DNA of 64,000 bases from Candidatus Sedimenticola sp. (ex Thyasira tokunagai) (GTDB lineage Bacteria; Pseudomonadota; Gammaproteobacteria; Chromatiales; Chromatiaceae), in assembly GCA_037318855.1 (NCBI GenBank), contig CP134874.1, positions 4,500,459 to 4,564,458 of the forward strand, read 5' to 3'. Positions 35,581 through 44,365 of this stretch are shown piece by piece. The notes under the pieces were generated by a model. The model saw only the letters and a list, made by a program, of their open reading frames with translations, searched no databases and was not told the origin of the DNA. Numbering within the stretch: position 1 is the stretch's first letter; every line of letters begins with the position of its first letter. A program made the translations under genes and the position numbers.

Positions 35581-37632
35581 ATGAGCAAAAAACATAATCT
35601 GCAGAGCATCCGTAATATCGGCATCGCCGCTCATATTGATGCCGGCAAGACCACCCTAACGGAACGGATACTTTTCTACACCGGCGCCCTCTATAAGATT
35701 GGAGAGGTTCACGACGGTGCGGCCCATATGGACTATATGGCAGAAGAGCAGAATCATGGCATCACTATCACCTCCGCCGTCACCAAGGCGAGCTGGAACG
35801 ACTACCTGATACAGATCGTCGATACTCCGGGCCATGTTGACTTCACCATCGAAGTCGAGCGAAGCATGCGCGTGCTTGACGGCTGCGTTATCGTTCTCGA
35901 TGGTGTCCGTGGTGTTGAACCACAGACCGAGACAGTGTGGCGGCAACGCTCCCACTTCAACCTGCCGGCACTCTTTTTCATCAACAAGATGGACCGCCCC
36001 GGCGCCGATTTCGACAAGTCGATGGAGAGCATCCAAAAACGCCTGCAGACAGTACCGGCACCGGTCACGGTGCCTCTGCCGGAACAGAAGGCGGTGGTTC
36101 ATCTGATCGACCGGACCCTAATCCGCTTTTCCGGTGAGCATGGCGAAGTTGTCGAAACCACCCCCTGTGATGATGCCACCTGGAACAGCCTGGCGACCCA
36201 GCGGGAGAACCTGCTGCTGGCTATAGCAGAAACCGATGATGAACTGGCGGATCATGTACTTGCCGGTGAAGAGCCTCCGGCGGATGTCATCTGGCGGGCA
36301 CTGCGTGACGGCACCCTCAGCGGTGCCCTCTGTCCCTGTTTTGGCGGCTCGGCCCTGCACAATCTTGGAGTGCAACCACTGCTCGACAGCATCCCATGCC
36401 TGCTGCCCTCCCCCCTGGAGCGCCCAGCTGCTATCGGCTATAAACAAGAGGGTGAACAGGAGTCAGTTGTCATGGAGGATAACGCCCCCCTGGCCGCCCT
36501 CGCCTTCAAAGTGCAGATGTGGGAGGGGCGGCGTCATGTCTTCGCCCGCATCTATCGGGGTGTGCTGAAACCGGGTGACACTGTCGGCTACCGGCAACAC
36601 GACGGCACTGAGATGCAGGAGAGTGTCGCCCGCATCTTCGATGTTGACGCTTCACACAAAAAACGTCTGAATATTGCTCATGCCGGTGATATTGTCCTGC
36701 TGGGCGGGCTACGTCATGCCGCCACCGGCGACACCCTCTGTGATCCGAGCCATCCCATCTTGCTGGAGCGCATCGAGACCCGGGAGCCAGTACTCAGCCT
36801 CGCTATCGAGCCTGCCTTCTCTGATCAAGAGGAGAAGTTTCTCGATGTCCTCGGCAAATTGCAGGAGGAGGATCCGACACTCCGCTTTATTGAAGACCCG
36901 GACACCGGACAGCGACTGCTCAGCGGTATGGGCGAGTTGCACCTGCAGATCATCATTGAGCGTCTTGAGCGAGAGTACCACCTGGAGGTGAAGAGTGGCC
37001 GCCCTGCAGTGGCCCTACGAGAGACCATTACCAAGAGCGCTGCAAACAACCTCCTCTTTCACCCCCAAATCCTTGGTGCCGGCAAAGCCCCGGAGCTAAA
37101 AACAAGGGTGGTGGTGCGTGTTGTGCCACTGCAACGGGCAGATGGAATAGAGACCCGAGTCGAGCCAAAGGTTCTACCTCCGGGCAGTCAGCTTAGCCAG
37201 ATACAGATTGAGGCGCTGCAAGAGGGGCTGGAGCACGCTCTCGGTGGAGGTCCACTTGAAGGAGCGCAACTGCAGGACCTGCAGGTCAACATCGAAGAGG
37301 TTGAGCTGTTTGGCGCCGCCTCCACTCCCGAGGCGCTCAGTGCCGCAGCCGCCCGCGCCCTTGACCGGGCAATCAAGGCGGCCTCTCCCGCCCTGCTACA
37401 ACCGATTATGCAGGTGGAAGTGGTGGTCCCGGAGGAGAACCTCGGTGCCGTACTTGGTGACCTGCAATCACATCATGCCGTAATTCAGGATACCCAACGC
37501 ACCATCGACAGCGGTATCATCCGCTGCCAGGCGGCACTGGCATCACTGCTTGGCTACAGCACCGAACTGCGCAGCATGACCCAGGGGCGAGGCGTATTCA
37601 GCACCCAGTTTGAGCGCTTTGATATTGCCTGA
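35581..37632 (+). CDS. EF-G-like translational GTPase (EF-G paralogue)
   Basis: 683 residues. GTPase with G1 AHIDAGKTT (about 17-25), switch region HGITITSA, G3 DTPGH (81-85) and G4 NKMD (134-137), followed by domains II-V in normal order; domain V ends ALASLLGYSTELRSMTQGRGVFSTQFERFD. Domain IV is shorter than in main EF-G, and the protein is likely a secondary EF-G (FusB/EF-G2 type) or a ribosome-protection-like factor rather than the housekeeping copy. Its last 300 bases plus some downstream sequence are repeated at 39662-39964. Confidence 0.85.
   Translation: MSKKHNLQSIRNIGIAAHIDAGKTTLTERILFYTGALYKIGEVHDGAAHMDYMAEEQNHGITITSAVTKASWNDYLIQIVDTPGHVDFTIEVERSMRVLDGCVIVLDGVRGVEPQTETVWRQRSHFNLPALFFINKMDRPGADFDKSMESIQKRLQTVPAPVTVPLPEQKAVVHLIDRTLIRFSGEHGEVVETTPCDDATWNSLATQRENLLLAIAETDDELADHVLAGEEPPADVIWRALRDGTLSGALCPCFGGSALHNLGVQPLLDSIPCLLPSPLERPAAIGYKQEGEQESVVMEDNAPLAALAFKVQMWEGRRHVFARIYRGVLKPGDTVGYRQHDGTEMQESVARIFDVDASHKKRLNIAHAGDIVLLGGLRHAATGDTLCDPSHPILLERIETREPVLSLAIEPAFSDQEEKFLDVLGKLQEEDPTLRFIEDPDTGQRLLSGMGELHLQIIIERLEREYHLEVKSGRPAVALRETITKSAANNLLFHPQILGAGKAPELKTRVVVRVVPLQRADGIETRVEPKVLPPGSQLSQIQIEALQEGLEHALGGGPLEGAQLQDLQVNIEEVELFGAASTPEALSAAAARALDRAIKAASPALLQPIMQVEVVVPEENLGAVLGDLQSHHAVIQDTQRTIDSGIIRCQAALASLLGYSTELRSMTQGRGVFSTQFERFDIA
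37334..37632 (+). repeat. Direct repeat, copy A (EF-G 3' end)
   Basis: GAGGCGCTCAGTGCCGCAGC onward is repeated almost without change at 39662-39964. Only a handful of base differences are seen over 300 bases (for example CATCATGCC against CGTCATGCC), so the duplication is recent or kept uniform by conversion. Confidence 0.9.
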
Positions 37633-38090
37633 GAACAGTAGTTGGCAGGGATACTGTTTCTTTCCAAAGCTCACGGTCAAGTAGTTTTCGACGCACAAGC
37701 GGGGGGGGGGTGAAACGGCAGTTGATCAGTTAAGCCACAGTTCTTTAGGAGTTTCAACAGATTCACCTTCGGGAACTTCCGGAAGGCCTTCCTCTGGTTC
37801 GAGAACGGTATTATCTATTGATGGGTGTCCCAGTCTTTGTCCCGTCACCCTCTACTGCAGCAGTTGCATTTGTGAGCCATCAGGATTTTCGCTTTGACGG
37901 CACTGGAGCCGCACAGAACATACCGTTATCCACCCACTCTCTCTCGTTGCGCAGACTGTGGATCAGTGAAATAGGGTGACATACCCCCTCCAATTGACTC
38001 AGCCCTTTCGTAAATGCGTAGCTTCTATCTTGATGGCTCTTTATACGTTCTCTATGATTAAGTCAAAACCAATCAACAGGAACGACAAGG
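37633..38090. other. Intergenic region after the EF-G paralogue, with G10 tract
   Basis: The start resembles the flank of the duplicate at 39965 on; a run of ten G follows GCACAAGC at 37701-37710, matched by a run of nine G after CACAAGC at 40288-40296. On the minus strand 37726-37833 reads LGHPSIDNTV, then an acidic tail, faintly like a tyrosine-recombinase end; too weak to call. The rest has no gene. Confidence 0.5.
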
Positions 38091-38546
38091 ATGTCTGCTT
38101 GCGCTGCTCAGCGTTACCCAAAGCCAACCCCGAAAGCCTGCGTATACCAGCGCCGAAGACCAGAGTGCACGGCAACCTACCAGGCGGTGCAGCACCACCT
38201 GGAGACATGGCTGAGCAATACACGAGAGTCCAACCCGGATTATGATCCCATCCCCCAGCATGTAGAGCGGGACCTGCGAAAGTTTCTGGAGTGCGGGATA
38301 CTTGCGTATGGTTGCGCTAGGGCCCGTTGCGACGAGTGCGGCGAAGATTTTCTGATCGCCTATTCGTGCAAAGGAAGAGGTATCTGCCCCTCCTGTAACA
38401 CCAAACGCATGGTGGAAACTGCCGCCCATTTGGTCGACCATCTTTACCCGCAAGTGCCGGTAAGGCAGTGGGTGATCACCCTGCCGAAGCGGTTTCTGGG
38501 CTTCTACGCTATATTTTTACCCACTAATTTTCCTGAAGAGCCATAG
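38091..38546 (+). pseudogene. IS91-family transposase, N-terminal fragment
   Basis: The N-terminal zinc-binding domain of IS91 transposases is clear: ARCDECGEDFLIAYSCKGRGICPSCNTKRMVETAAHLVDH, with paired cysteines, then QWVITLPKR. There the homology ends (about 38500) and the frame closes after 15 unrelated residues. The HUH catalytic domain is absent, so this cannot transpose by itself. Confidence 0.85.
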
Positions 38547-38550
38547 TTAT

Positions 38551-39162
38551 TTAGTCCAGGCGTTTGCAAATACCCCACTGTTCTGCATGAATGTTTCCTT
38601 GGTCATTGAAGAATGCCAGCATGTCTTTCGCGTTACCTTCAAGAATCCAGCGATCTGGAGTTTTCCCTAATTTAACCCTGCGTTTTTTCCCCAGGCTTAT
38701 CACACTCTCCGGGTTAACTTGCATAATATCCAAGCCGTACTCTTGGTCTTCAAGGAGAAAGTAAATGTTGGCGTTAGTTTTCTCTCCCATATAGTGCATT
38801 GGGCTTTCGAGAAGATAACGTCCTTGTCCCAAGAACTTAAAGCGGATGTTAATAGGCTTTTGTTTTTGTTCGTCCACCTCATCATTGATTAGTTCGTACA
38901 GATGGCCTGTTTCTTTGGTCGACGCCGTGGATTTGGTGATTCTGAATATTTGTCCGAACTTTTGATCTTTTAGGTCGTTAACGGTTCCGCAACGTAAAGG
39001 GGTGAACGGGACCTTATCGCTGTTTTTTGCATTTAGGATGCTCGTTTCGGAAACATAGCAACCTGATAAAGGCAGGCAGAGGAGGATGAAAAAAGCATAT
39101 ATTAACCATAAGGAGTTGGCTTTCGTTAAAAGGATGTGTGTTGATATCATGAATGTCGGCAT
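38551..39162 (-). CDS. Putative lipoprotein
   Basis: 203 residues. The N-terminus is a lipoprotein signal with lipobox LSGC (Cys near 35), so the mature protein is probably anchored in the outer or inner membrane. No recognised domain; the mature part alternates strands and charged loops (RFKFLGQGRYLLESP, RRVKLGKTPDRWILEG). AT-richer codon use and its position between IS91 and IS6 fragments suggest horizontal origin. The start could be ATG 39150 instead. Confidence 0.65.
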   Translation of the reverse strand: MPTFMISTHILLTKANSLWLIYAFFILLCLPLSGCYVSETSILNAKNSDKVPFTPLRCGTVNDLKDQKFGQIFRITKSTASTKETGHLYELINDEVDEQKQKPINIRFKFLGQGRYLLESPMHYMGEKTNANIYFLLEDQEYGLDIMQVNPESVISLGKKRRVKLGKTPDRWILEGNAKDMLAFFNDQGNIHAEQWGICKRLD

Positions 39163-39287
39163 GGCTATTCCAATATTGGGGAAGTATTCTTTGTATAGTA
39201 TGAGCCAGCAGCTTTCTCGCTCTGTGTTTCATAGCGATATTTGATAACACTCTGTTTAGCAAAAAAGCATCATGCTTCTGTTTTTCT

Positions 39288-39667
39288 GGTACTGTCAAGT
39301 TGGCGACCGAGAATCGAGGCGTGGTAACCTTATGCCATGAAAAAGACCCTATCAATCTATTATGGTTTTCGCCACCCAGGCGAGATCATCAGCCACGCGG
39401 TGTGGTTGTACCACCGCTTTACCCTAAGCTTCCGGAATGTGGAAGAAATCCTGTTGAGTCGGGGAGTCGACGTCACCTACGAGTCCGTCCGCCAATGGTG
39501 TCTTCGTTTTGGCTATGAGTATGCCAAACGGATCAAGGCCAGAGAGGGTAGGCCGGGTGACACTTGGTACCTTGATGAGGTTTTTATTCTGATCAAGGGC
39601 AAGCAGCACTACTTGTGGCGGGCTGTGGACCAGGATGGCAACGTCTTGGACATCCTGGTACAGAGGC
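39288..39667 (+). mobile_element. IS6-family element, left part only
   Basis: GGTACTGTCAAG at about 39288 looks like the left end of an IS6-type element, and a truncated transposase follows. The right end has been replaced by the duplicated EF-G segment; both partners share GAGGCG at the junction (39662-39667). Confidence 0.7.
39337..39667 (+). pseudogene. IS6-family transposase, truncated
   Basis: From ATG 39337 about 110 residues match IS6/IS26-type transposases: YGFRHPGEIISHAVWLYHRFTLSFRNVEEILLSRGVDVTYESVRQW, then the first catalytic Asp in WYLDEVFILIKG and the second in RAVDQDGNVLDILVQ. The frame then runs into the EF-G repeat out of frame, so the third catalytic residue (Glu) is lost. 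Confidence 0.9.
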
Positions 39668-39964
39668 GCTCAGTGCCGCAGCCGCCCGCGCCCTTGACCG
39701 GGCAATCAAGGCGGCCTCTCCCGCCCTGCTACAACCGATTATGCAGGTGGAAGTGGTGGTCCCGGAGGAGAACCTCGGTGCCGTACTTGGTGACCTGCAG
39801 TCACGTCATGCCGTAATTCAGGATACCCAACGCACCATCGACAGCGGTATCATCCGCTGCCAGGCGGCGCTGGCATCACTGCTTGGCTACAGCACCGAAC
39901 TGCGCAGCATGACTCAGGGGCGAGGCGTATTCAGCACCCAGTTTGAGCGCTTTGATATTGCCTG
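39662..39964 (+). pseudogene. Duplicated 3' fragment of the EF-G paralogue gene (copy B)
   Basis: The frame from 39662 encodes EALSAAAARALDRAIKAAS and continues to the natural EF-G end FSTQFERFDIA. It is domain V plus part of domain IV, without start or GTPase domain. It begins inside the IS6 remnant at a shared GAGGCG. An upstream in-frame ATG makes a short chimeric frame (39615 on), but this is unlikely to be functional. Confidence 0.88.
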
Positions 39965-40044
39965 AGAACAGTAGTTGGCGGTTTCTTTTCAAAGCTCACG
40001 GTCAGGCAGTTTCCGACGAACGGCACTGATAACTGATAAGAGCA

Positions 40045-40194
40045 AGCATCGAAAACACCCTGCGCACCATAGGCGTGGATGATGTGAAGGGGATACTCTC
40101 TGAACAGGGAAAAATTCAGGTGGACTGTGGGTTCTGCAACAAGCAGTACCTTTTCGATCCAGTGGATGTTGAGCAGCTGTTTGCTCAAGCCTAG
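40045..40194 (+). pseudogene. hslO: 3' fragment of Hsp33 chaperone gene
   Basis: The frame ending at TAG 40192-40194 encodes ENTLRTIGVDDVKGILSEQG, then KIQVDCGFCNKQYLFDPVDVEQLF, the C-terminal zinc region of Hsp33 with its second CxxC. The first cysteine pair and the chaperone core are missing. It lies 80 bases after EF-G copy B, but the matching flank of copy A lacks it, so an hslO gene was probably lost or moved in the rearrangement here. Confidence 0.82.
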
Positions 40195-40341
40195 CCTCCG
40201 GCCAATTCACCCACCACACCTCAATAGAGGTTGAGCTATGGAAGGGTAACTACTGCTCTCCTATTAGCTATCATCCCGCGCACAAGCGGGGGGGGGTGGA
40301 GAGGCGGTTGATTACCGTGAAGTATAAAAGGAGATGCCTCC

Positions 40342-40935
40342 ATGATTAAACCGTTTGCCGAATCCTGTGAACAGAATCAGGAGCCCATACTCTCGGTGAT
40401 CAAGCCCCTGTTTGCACATTGCAACGCTATTCTTGAGATCGGCAGTGGTACAGGACAGCATGCCGTCCACTTCGCAGCTGCCTTGCCGCACCTTACCTGG
40501 CAGACAAGCGAGCAAGTGGAAAATCACGCGGGAATAGAGCTGTGGCTGGATGAGGCTCGGCTATCAAATCTCTACCCGCCACTGACCCTGGACGTAAAGC
40601 AACCCAAGTGGCCAAGTTTGTCTGTCGATGCGGTCTTTTCCGCCAACACTCTGCATATCATGGACTGGAATGGAGTAGAAGCGACCTTCAAGGGAGTGGG
40701 GCAACTCCTGGAGAAAGGGGGCTTGCTGGTCGTTTATGGCCCATTCAACTACAACAACAGCTACACCAGCAAGAGTAATGAGCAGTTTGATGGCTGGCTG
40801 AAGTCACGCAATCCCCAAAGTGGTATCCGCAACTTCGAGGACCTTGACCAGTTAGCAAAGAGTGCGCGAATGGAGCTTCAGCAAGATTCCGAGATGCCGG
40901 CCAATAACCGTATTCTCTGTTGGCGTCGTTGCTAG
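40342..40935 (+). CDS. DUF938 SAM-dependent methyltransferase-like protein
   Basis: 197 residues. SAM site ILEIGSGTGQHAVHFA at about 30-45, followed by the DUF938 blocks WQTSEQVENHAGI, LDVKQPKWP, DAVFSANTLHIMDW and GPFNYNNSYTSKSNEQFD. Soluble; substrate unknown. A good AAAGGAG ribosome site lies upstream (40328). Confidence 0.88.
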   Translation: MIKPFAESCEQNQEPILSVIKPLFAHCNAILEIGSGTGQHAVHFAAALPHLTWQTSEQVENHAGIELWLDEARLSNLYPPLTLDVKQPKWPSLSVDAVFSANTLHIMDWNGVEATFKGVGQLLEKGGLLVVYGPFNYNNSYTSKSNEQFDGWLKSRNPQSGIRNFEDLDQLAKSARMELQQDSEMPANNRILCWRRC

Positions 40936-40944
40936 CTGTTTCTA

Positions 40945-41202
40945 ATGGTGAGACAGCCTTTTTCCAAAATTCAGGGGCTCTTTGACTCACTGATCGACTG
41001 GTTGGCCGATCTCTTCACCAACAACGATGATCTGCTTGGGCAGCATGTGCGCATGGCCAACATCCACTCCTATACAGGAAACTGGTGTAGTAGTGGCACC
41101 AAACGGCCCAGCCCTTGGGAGTGGGTCTATGCCGGTGAGGGTGGGCGCTGGAGAACGCGTATGCACCGGCTGCTGGAGCAGAGCAACCAAGCGGAGAGCT
41201 AA
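40945..41202 (+). CDS. Small hypothetical protein, end set by a MITE
   Basis: 85 residues starting nine bases after the methyltransferase stop. Family unknown; Trp-rich (WLADLF, GNWCSSG, WEWVYAGEGGRWRTR) with two helices likely. The TAA stop (41200-41202) overlaps the left end of the palindromic element at 41201, so the original C-terminus may have been longer and replaced on insertion. Confidence 0.5.
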   Translation: MVRQPFSKIQGLFDSLIDWLADLFTNNDDLLGQHVRMANIHSYTGNWCSSGTKRPSPWEWVYAGEGGRWRTRMHRLLEQSNQAES

Positions 41203-41449
41203 TCATCCTAGAATCCTCAGTTGGCCGCTTCATTCTACGAGCAACACATTGATTTTAATTGCATTGACTGCGATCGCCTATTTCACTCTCAGGGTGAATC
41301 ATGCTGCAGGGCGGATAGCACACTTGCGGTGGCGCATTACGGCGTTACAACTCCTTGGAATAGAACAACTATTCCTCGTCGTTGTGCCTTGTACTGCACC
41401 ACCGCAAGTGCACTCTCCACCCTGCCCAACTGAGGATTCTAGGATCATT
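41201..41449. mobile_element. MITE-like palindromic element (family B)
   Basis: Inverted ends of 23 bases (41201-41223 and 41427-41449, core CATCCTAGAATCCTCAGTTG) differ at one position. Inside, a second inverted pair lies at about 41305-41336 and 41394-41424 (CACTTGCGGTGG core). No transposase is encoded. The target duplication was not identified. Confidence 0.75.
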
Positions 41450-41563
41450 CAGCAAGTTGCGTTTATCAGCGTTTATCTATAACCGACATTTCCCCCTGTT
41501 TTTCCTCTATTGGCTGAGTATTATTGGTAATCAAGAACCTCACAGTAAACAAGGAGCACCTCC

Positions 41564-42256
41564 ATGACCCTGATCCGCACCCTTGCACTACTTCTGCTCT
41601 CTCTCTCCGCGGCCGTCAGTGGCGAAGAGGCAGCCCTCACTTACGACCGCGTCACCCTCTCAGCCACTGCCGGAGAAGAGGTGGAGAACGACACCCTCAA
41701 AGCGGTGATGTATATCCAGAAAGAGGGTAGGGATACCGAACGCCTCACCCGCGAGGTGAACCGGGCGGTCAGCAGTGCCGTTGAACAGGCAAAGAAGAGA
41801 GAGGGAATAAAAGTACAGACCCTCGACTACACGACTAACCCGGTCTACAAAAAAAGTACCATTTCAGGCTGGCGGGTACGCCAATCGATCAGCCTGGAGA
41901 GCCATGACAGCAGCCTGCTCAGCAAGCTGATCGGCACCTTGCAGAAACAGCTCGAAGTAGGCAGTGTCGCCTACACACTCTCCCCCGAGCGCAGACAGGT
42001 GGTGGAAAACCAGTTGATCAGTGAAGCCCTGGCCCATTTCAGCGAACGTGCCAAACTGATTAGCAGTGAAATGGGACGCAGCGGCTACCGCCTGGTTGAA
42101 ATGAGCATCAATAGCGGCAGCCATGCAGCACCACGCCCTATCCCCATGCGTGCCAGACTACTGGAGATGAGCAGTGCCGCACCCCCCACGCTGGAGGCCG
42201 GAACCCGACGCGTGGAGATCAGCATCAGCGCTATGATTGAGCTGCAGCCTGAATGA
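41564..42256 (+). CDS. SIMPL domain (DUF541) protein, exported
   Basis: 230 residues with a signal peptide (LIRTLALLLLSLSAAVSG). SIMPL/DUF541 domain: LSATAGEEVENDTLKAVMYIQKEGRD at the start, VQTLDYTTNPVYKKSTISGWRVRQSISLES in the middle, and YRLVEMSINSG near the end. Bacterial homologues are periplasmic or outer-membrane linked and have been tied to oxidative stress; molecular role unknown. Convergent with msrA (12 bases). Confidence 0.85.
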   Translation: MTLIRTLALLLLSLSAAVSGEEAALTYDRVTLSATAGEEVENDTLKAVMYIQKEGRDTERLTREVNRAVSSAVEQAKKREGIKVQTLDYTTNPVYKKSTISGWRVRQSISLESHDSSLLSKLIGTLQKQLEVGSVAYTLSPERRQVVENQLISEALAHFSERAKLISSEMGRSGYRLVEMSINSGSHAAPRPIPMRARLLEMSSAAPPTLEAGTRRVEISISAMIELQPE

Positions 42257-42268
42257 CAGAGGCGGCGA

Positions 42269-42898
42269 TCAGGGGCAGACCACTCCGGTACCACCCAGGC
42301 CACAATAACCCCCTGGATTTTTAGCAAGGTACTGCTGGTGATAGGCCTCGGCGTAATAGAAGGTGGGGGCATCCAATACTTCGGTGGTGATCTCCCCCAG
42401 CCCTTTTGAGCGTAGAGCCCCCTGGTAATCAGCCTTTGAAACCTCTGCCTCATGGCGCTGTTGGGGTGAGTAGCAATAGATTCCTGAACGGTACTGGGTG
42501 CCGGCATCATTCCCCTGACGCATCCCCTGGGTGGGATCGTGGCTCTCCCAGAAACAGCGCAACAACGAAGAGTAATCTGCCAGCTGTGGATCGAAGACCA
42601 CCCACACCACCTCATTGTGGCCGGTGAGGCCGCTACACACCTCCTCATAGGTTGGATTGGGCGTATAACCACCGGCATAACCGACGGCCGTGCTGTAGAC
42701 CCCCGCCTGCTGCCAAAAACGCCGCTCGGCACCCCAGAAACAACCAAGGCCGAACATCGCCGTCTGCAGCCCTTCGGGGAAAGGTGGTAAGAGGGGGTGA
42801 CCGTTGACGAAATGGCCCTCTGGTACGACTATCGACTCTTCTCTACCCGGCAGCGCCTGCTCGGGAGTTGGCATCTCTACTGTTTTGTGAAAAAACAT
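42269..42898 (-). CDS. msrA: Peptide methionine sulfoxide reductase A
   Basis: 209 residues. Reduces S-methionine sulfoxide in oxidised proteins. The catalytic Cys53 is in GCFWGAERRFW, and resolving cysteines lie at the C-terminus (YCGLGGTGVVC). The 45-residue N-terminal extension is typical of the longer gammaproteobacterial MsrA. No signal peptide, so cytoplasmic. Confidence 0.95.
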   Translation of the reverse strand: MFFHKTVEMPTPEQALPGREESIVVPEGHFVNGHPLLPPFPEGLQTAMFGLGCFWGAERRFWQQAGVYSTAVGYAGGYTPNPTYEEVCSGLTGHNEVVWVVFDPQLADYSSLLRCFWESHDPTQGMRQGNDAGTQYRSGIYCYSPQQRHEAEVSKADYQGALRSKGLGEITTEVLDAPTFYYAEAYHQQYLAKNPGGYCGLGGTGVVCP

Positions 42899-42945
42899 TA
42901 CGAACTCTCCCTACATGTTCCAATGATCACTAGTGTACGTTTATC

Positions 42946-42975
42946 TAGGAGCCTGTCCGAGAATGGGCTCCTAGA
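42946..42975. repeat. Short inverted repeat upstream of the TAXI gene
   Basis: TAGGAGCC and GGGCTCCTAG face each other across 10 bases between the divergent msrA and TAXI genes. Ends resemble the outer arms of the REP-like units. Confidence 0.45.
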
Positions 42976-43032
42976 GGCCTTTAGAAAACGTTATAGTGGC
43001 CGCAACACTCCTACACTGACGAGGAAATTTCA

Positions 43033-44322
43033 GTGAGTGAAGAAAAACAACACTTAAAAGACCATCTTAATATCTTCGGGCCGGCTCTGCTGCTGATTCT
43101 GTTTGGATTTGCCCTCGCCTATCAGTTTGTGCAACCTGCACCACCAGAGCAGATCCGCATCGCCACCGGGGGAAAAGAGGGCGCCTACTACCTCTTTGGC
43201 CAAGCGTACCGATCCTACCTTGAACAGGAGAAGATCACACTGGAGGTACTCAACAGCGCCGGTTCGGTGGAAAATATTAAACTGTTGGAGAACGGAGAAG
43301 CAGACCTCGCCTTTATCCAGGGCGGCCTCTCGGAGATCAGCAACTCAGACCAGCTGATCTCCTTGGGGAGCCTCTACTATGAGCCGATCTGGCTATTCCA
43401 CCGCAAGGGCCTTGAGGTTAGCAGACTCACTGATCTTGAGCGGATGAGGGTAGCCGTCGGGGCGATCGGCAGCGGCACCCACGCCGTCGCCACCGAGCTG
43501 CTCAAGGATAACGGCATCAGCGCCACTAACAGCACCCTGCAGGAGTTGAGCGGCAGTGAAGCAGCCACCGCCCTAATAGAGGGCGACACCGATGCCGCTT
43601 TCTTTGTCGCCTCACCAAAATCACCCGTGGTGCAAACCCTGCTCGAATCCGAGCATGTGATACTGATGAGTTTTCAGCGTGCCGATGCCTACAGTCGCCG
43701 CCACCGTCATCTCTCCTCCGTGGTACTCCCTCAGGGTGTTATCGACCTGAAACGCAATATCCCACAACGGGAGACCGTACTGTTGGCGGCCGGTGCGAAC
43801 CTGGTGGCCCACCAGAATCTGCACCCGGCACTCATCGACCTGCTCCTCCAGGCGGCACAGAAAATCCATGGTGGTGGGGGCTGGTTTGAAGAGGCGGGGC
43901 AATTCCCCAACCCAAATCATCTCGACTTTCCCCTGAGCTCGGAGGCAAAGCGCTTCTATGCCTCAGGCCCACCCTTTCTGCAGCGCTACCTGCCATTCTG
44001 GGCGGCCACTCTGGTGGACAGGCTGAAAGTGATGCTGTTGCCACTGCTGGCGCTGATGATTCCCCTGTTCAAGATCATGCCGCCGATCTACCGCTGGCGG
44101 ATGCGCTACCGCATCTACCGCTGGTACCGTGAAATTCTCACAGTCGACCGGCGGCATAACCAACCGGGAGGGGATATAGCGGCCTCCCTCAATGAACTAG
44201 CCCGTATCGAAGATGAAGTCTCACGAGTCTCCGTTCCCCTCTCCTACACAGAAGAGCTCTATGACCTGAGACTCCACATCGGCTTAGTAAGAGAGAAACT
44301 ACGAACGCTAGACGACTCCTGA
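43033..44322 (+). CDS. TAXI-family TRAP transporter solute-binding protein, membrane anchored
   Basis: 429 residues from a GTG start with GAGGAAA upstream. N-terminal membrane segment (about 15-32), then the TAXI domain: RIATGGKEGAYYLFGQAY, VLNSAGSVENIKLLENGEADLAFIQGG, GAIGSGTHAVATELLKDNG. Past residue 310 it has a second hydrophobic segment (VMLLPLLALMIPLF) and a basic cytoplasmic tail of about 90 residues ending in a coiled coil. No TRAP permease gene is nearby, and the next gene is a diguanylate cyclase 43 bases downstream, so a signalling rather than uptake role is plausible. Confidence 0.85.
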   Translation: MSEEKQHLKDHLNIFGPALLLILFGFALAYQFVQPAPPEQIRIATGGKEGAYYLFGQAYRSYLEQEKITLEVLNSAGSVENIKLLENGEADLAFIQGGLSEISNSDQLISLGSLYYEPIWLFHRKGLEVSRLTDLERMRVAVGAIGSGTHAVATELLKDNGISATNSTLQELSGSEAATALIEGDTDAAFFVASPKSPVVQTLLESEHVILMSFQRADAYSRRHRHLSSVVLPQGVIDLKRNIPQRETVLLAAGANLVAHQNLHPALIDLLLQAAQKIHGGGGWFEEAGQFPNPNHLDFPLSSEAKRFYASGPPFLQRYLPFWAATLVDRLKVMLLPLLALMIPLFKIMPPIYRWRMRYRIYRWYREILTVDRRHNQPGGDIAASLNELARIEDEVSRVSVPLSYTEELYDLRLHIGLVREKLRTLDDS

Positions 44323-44365
44323 GCAAACTGGGGACAACCGGAATCAGTGCTACACTTGGACATTG

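Noticed and set aside
37726..37833. Minus-strand frame with LGHPSIDNTV, like a tyrosine-recombinase end
   Set aside because: About 35 codons with likeness over ten residues only; no catalytic Arg, His or Tyr visible.
37701..40296. G10 and G9 runs as phase-variable tracts
   Set aside because: Both lie outside reading frames and well away from starts; kept only as markers of the duplication.
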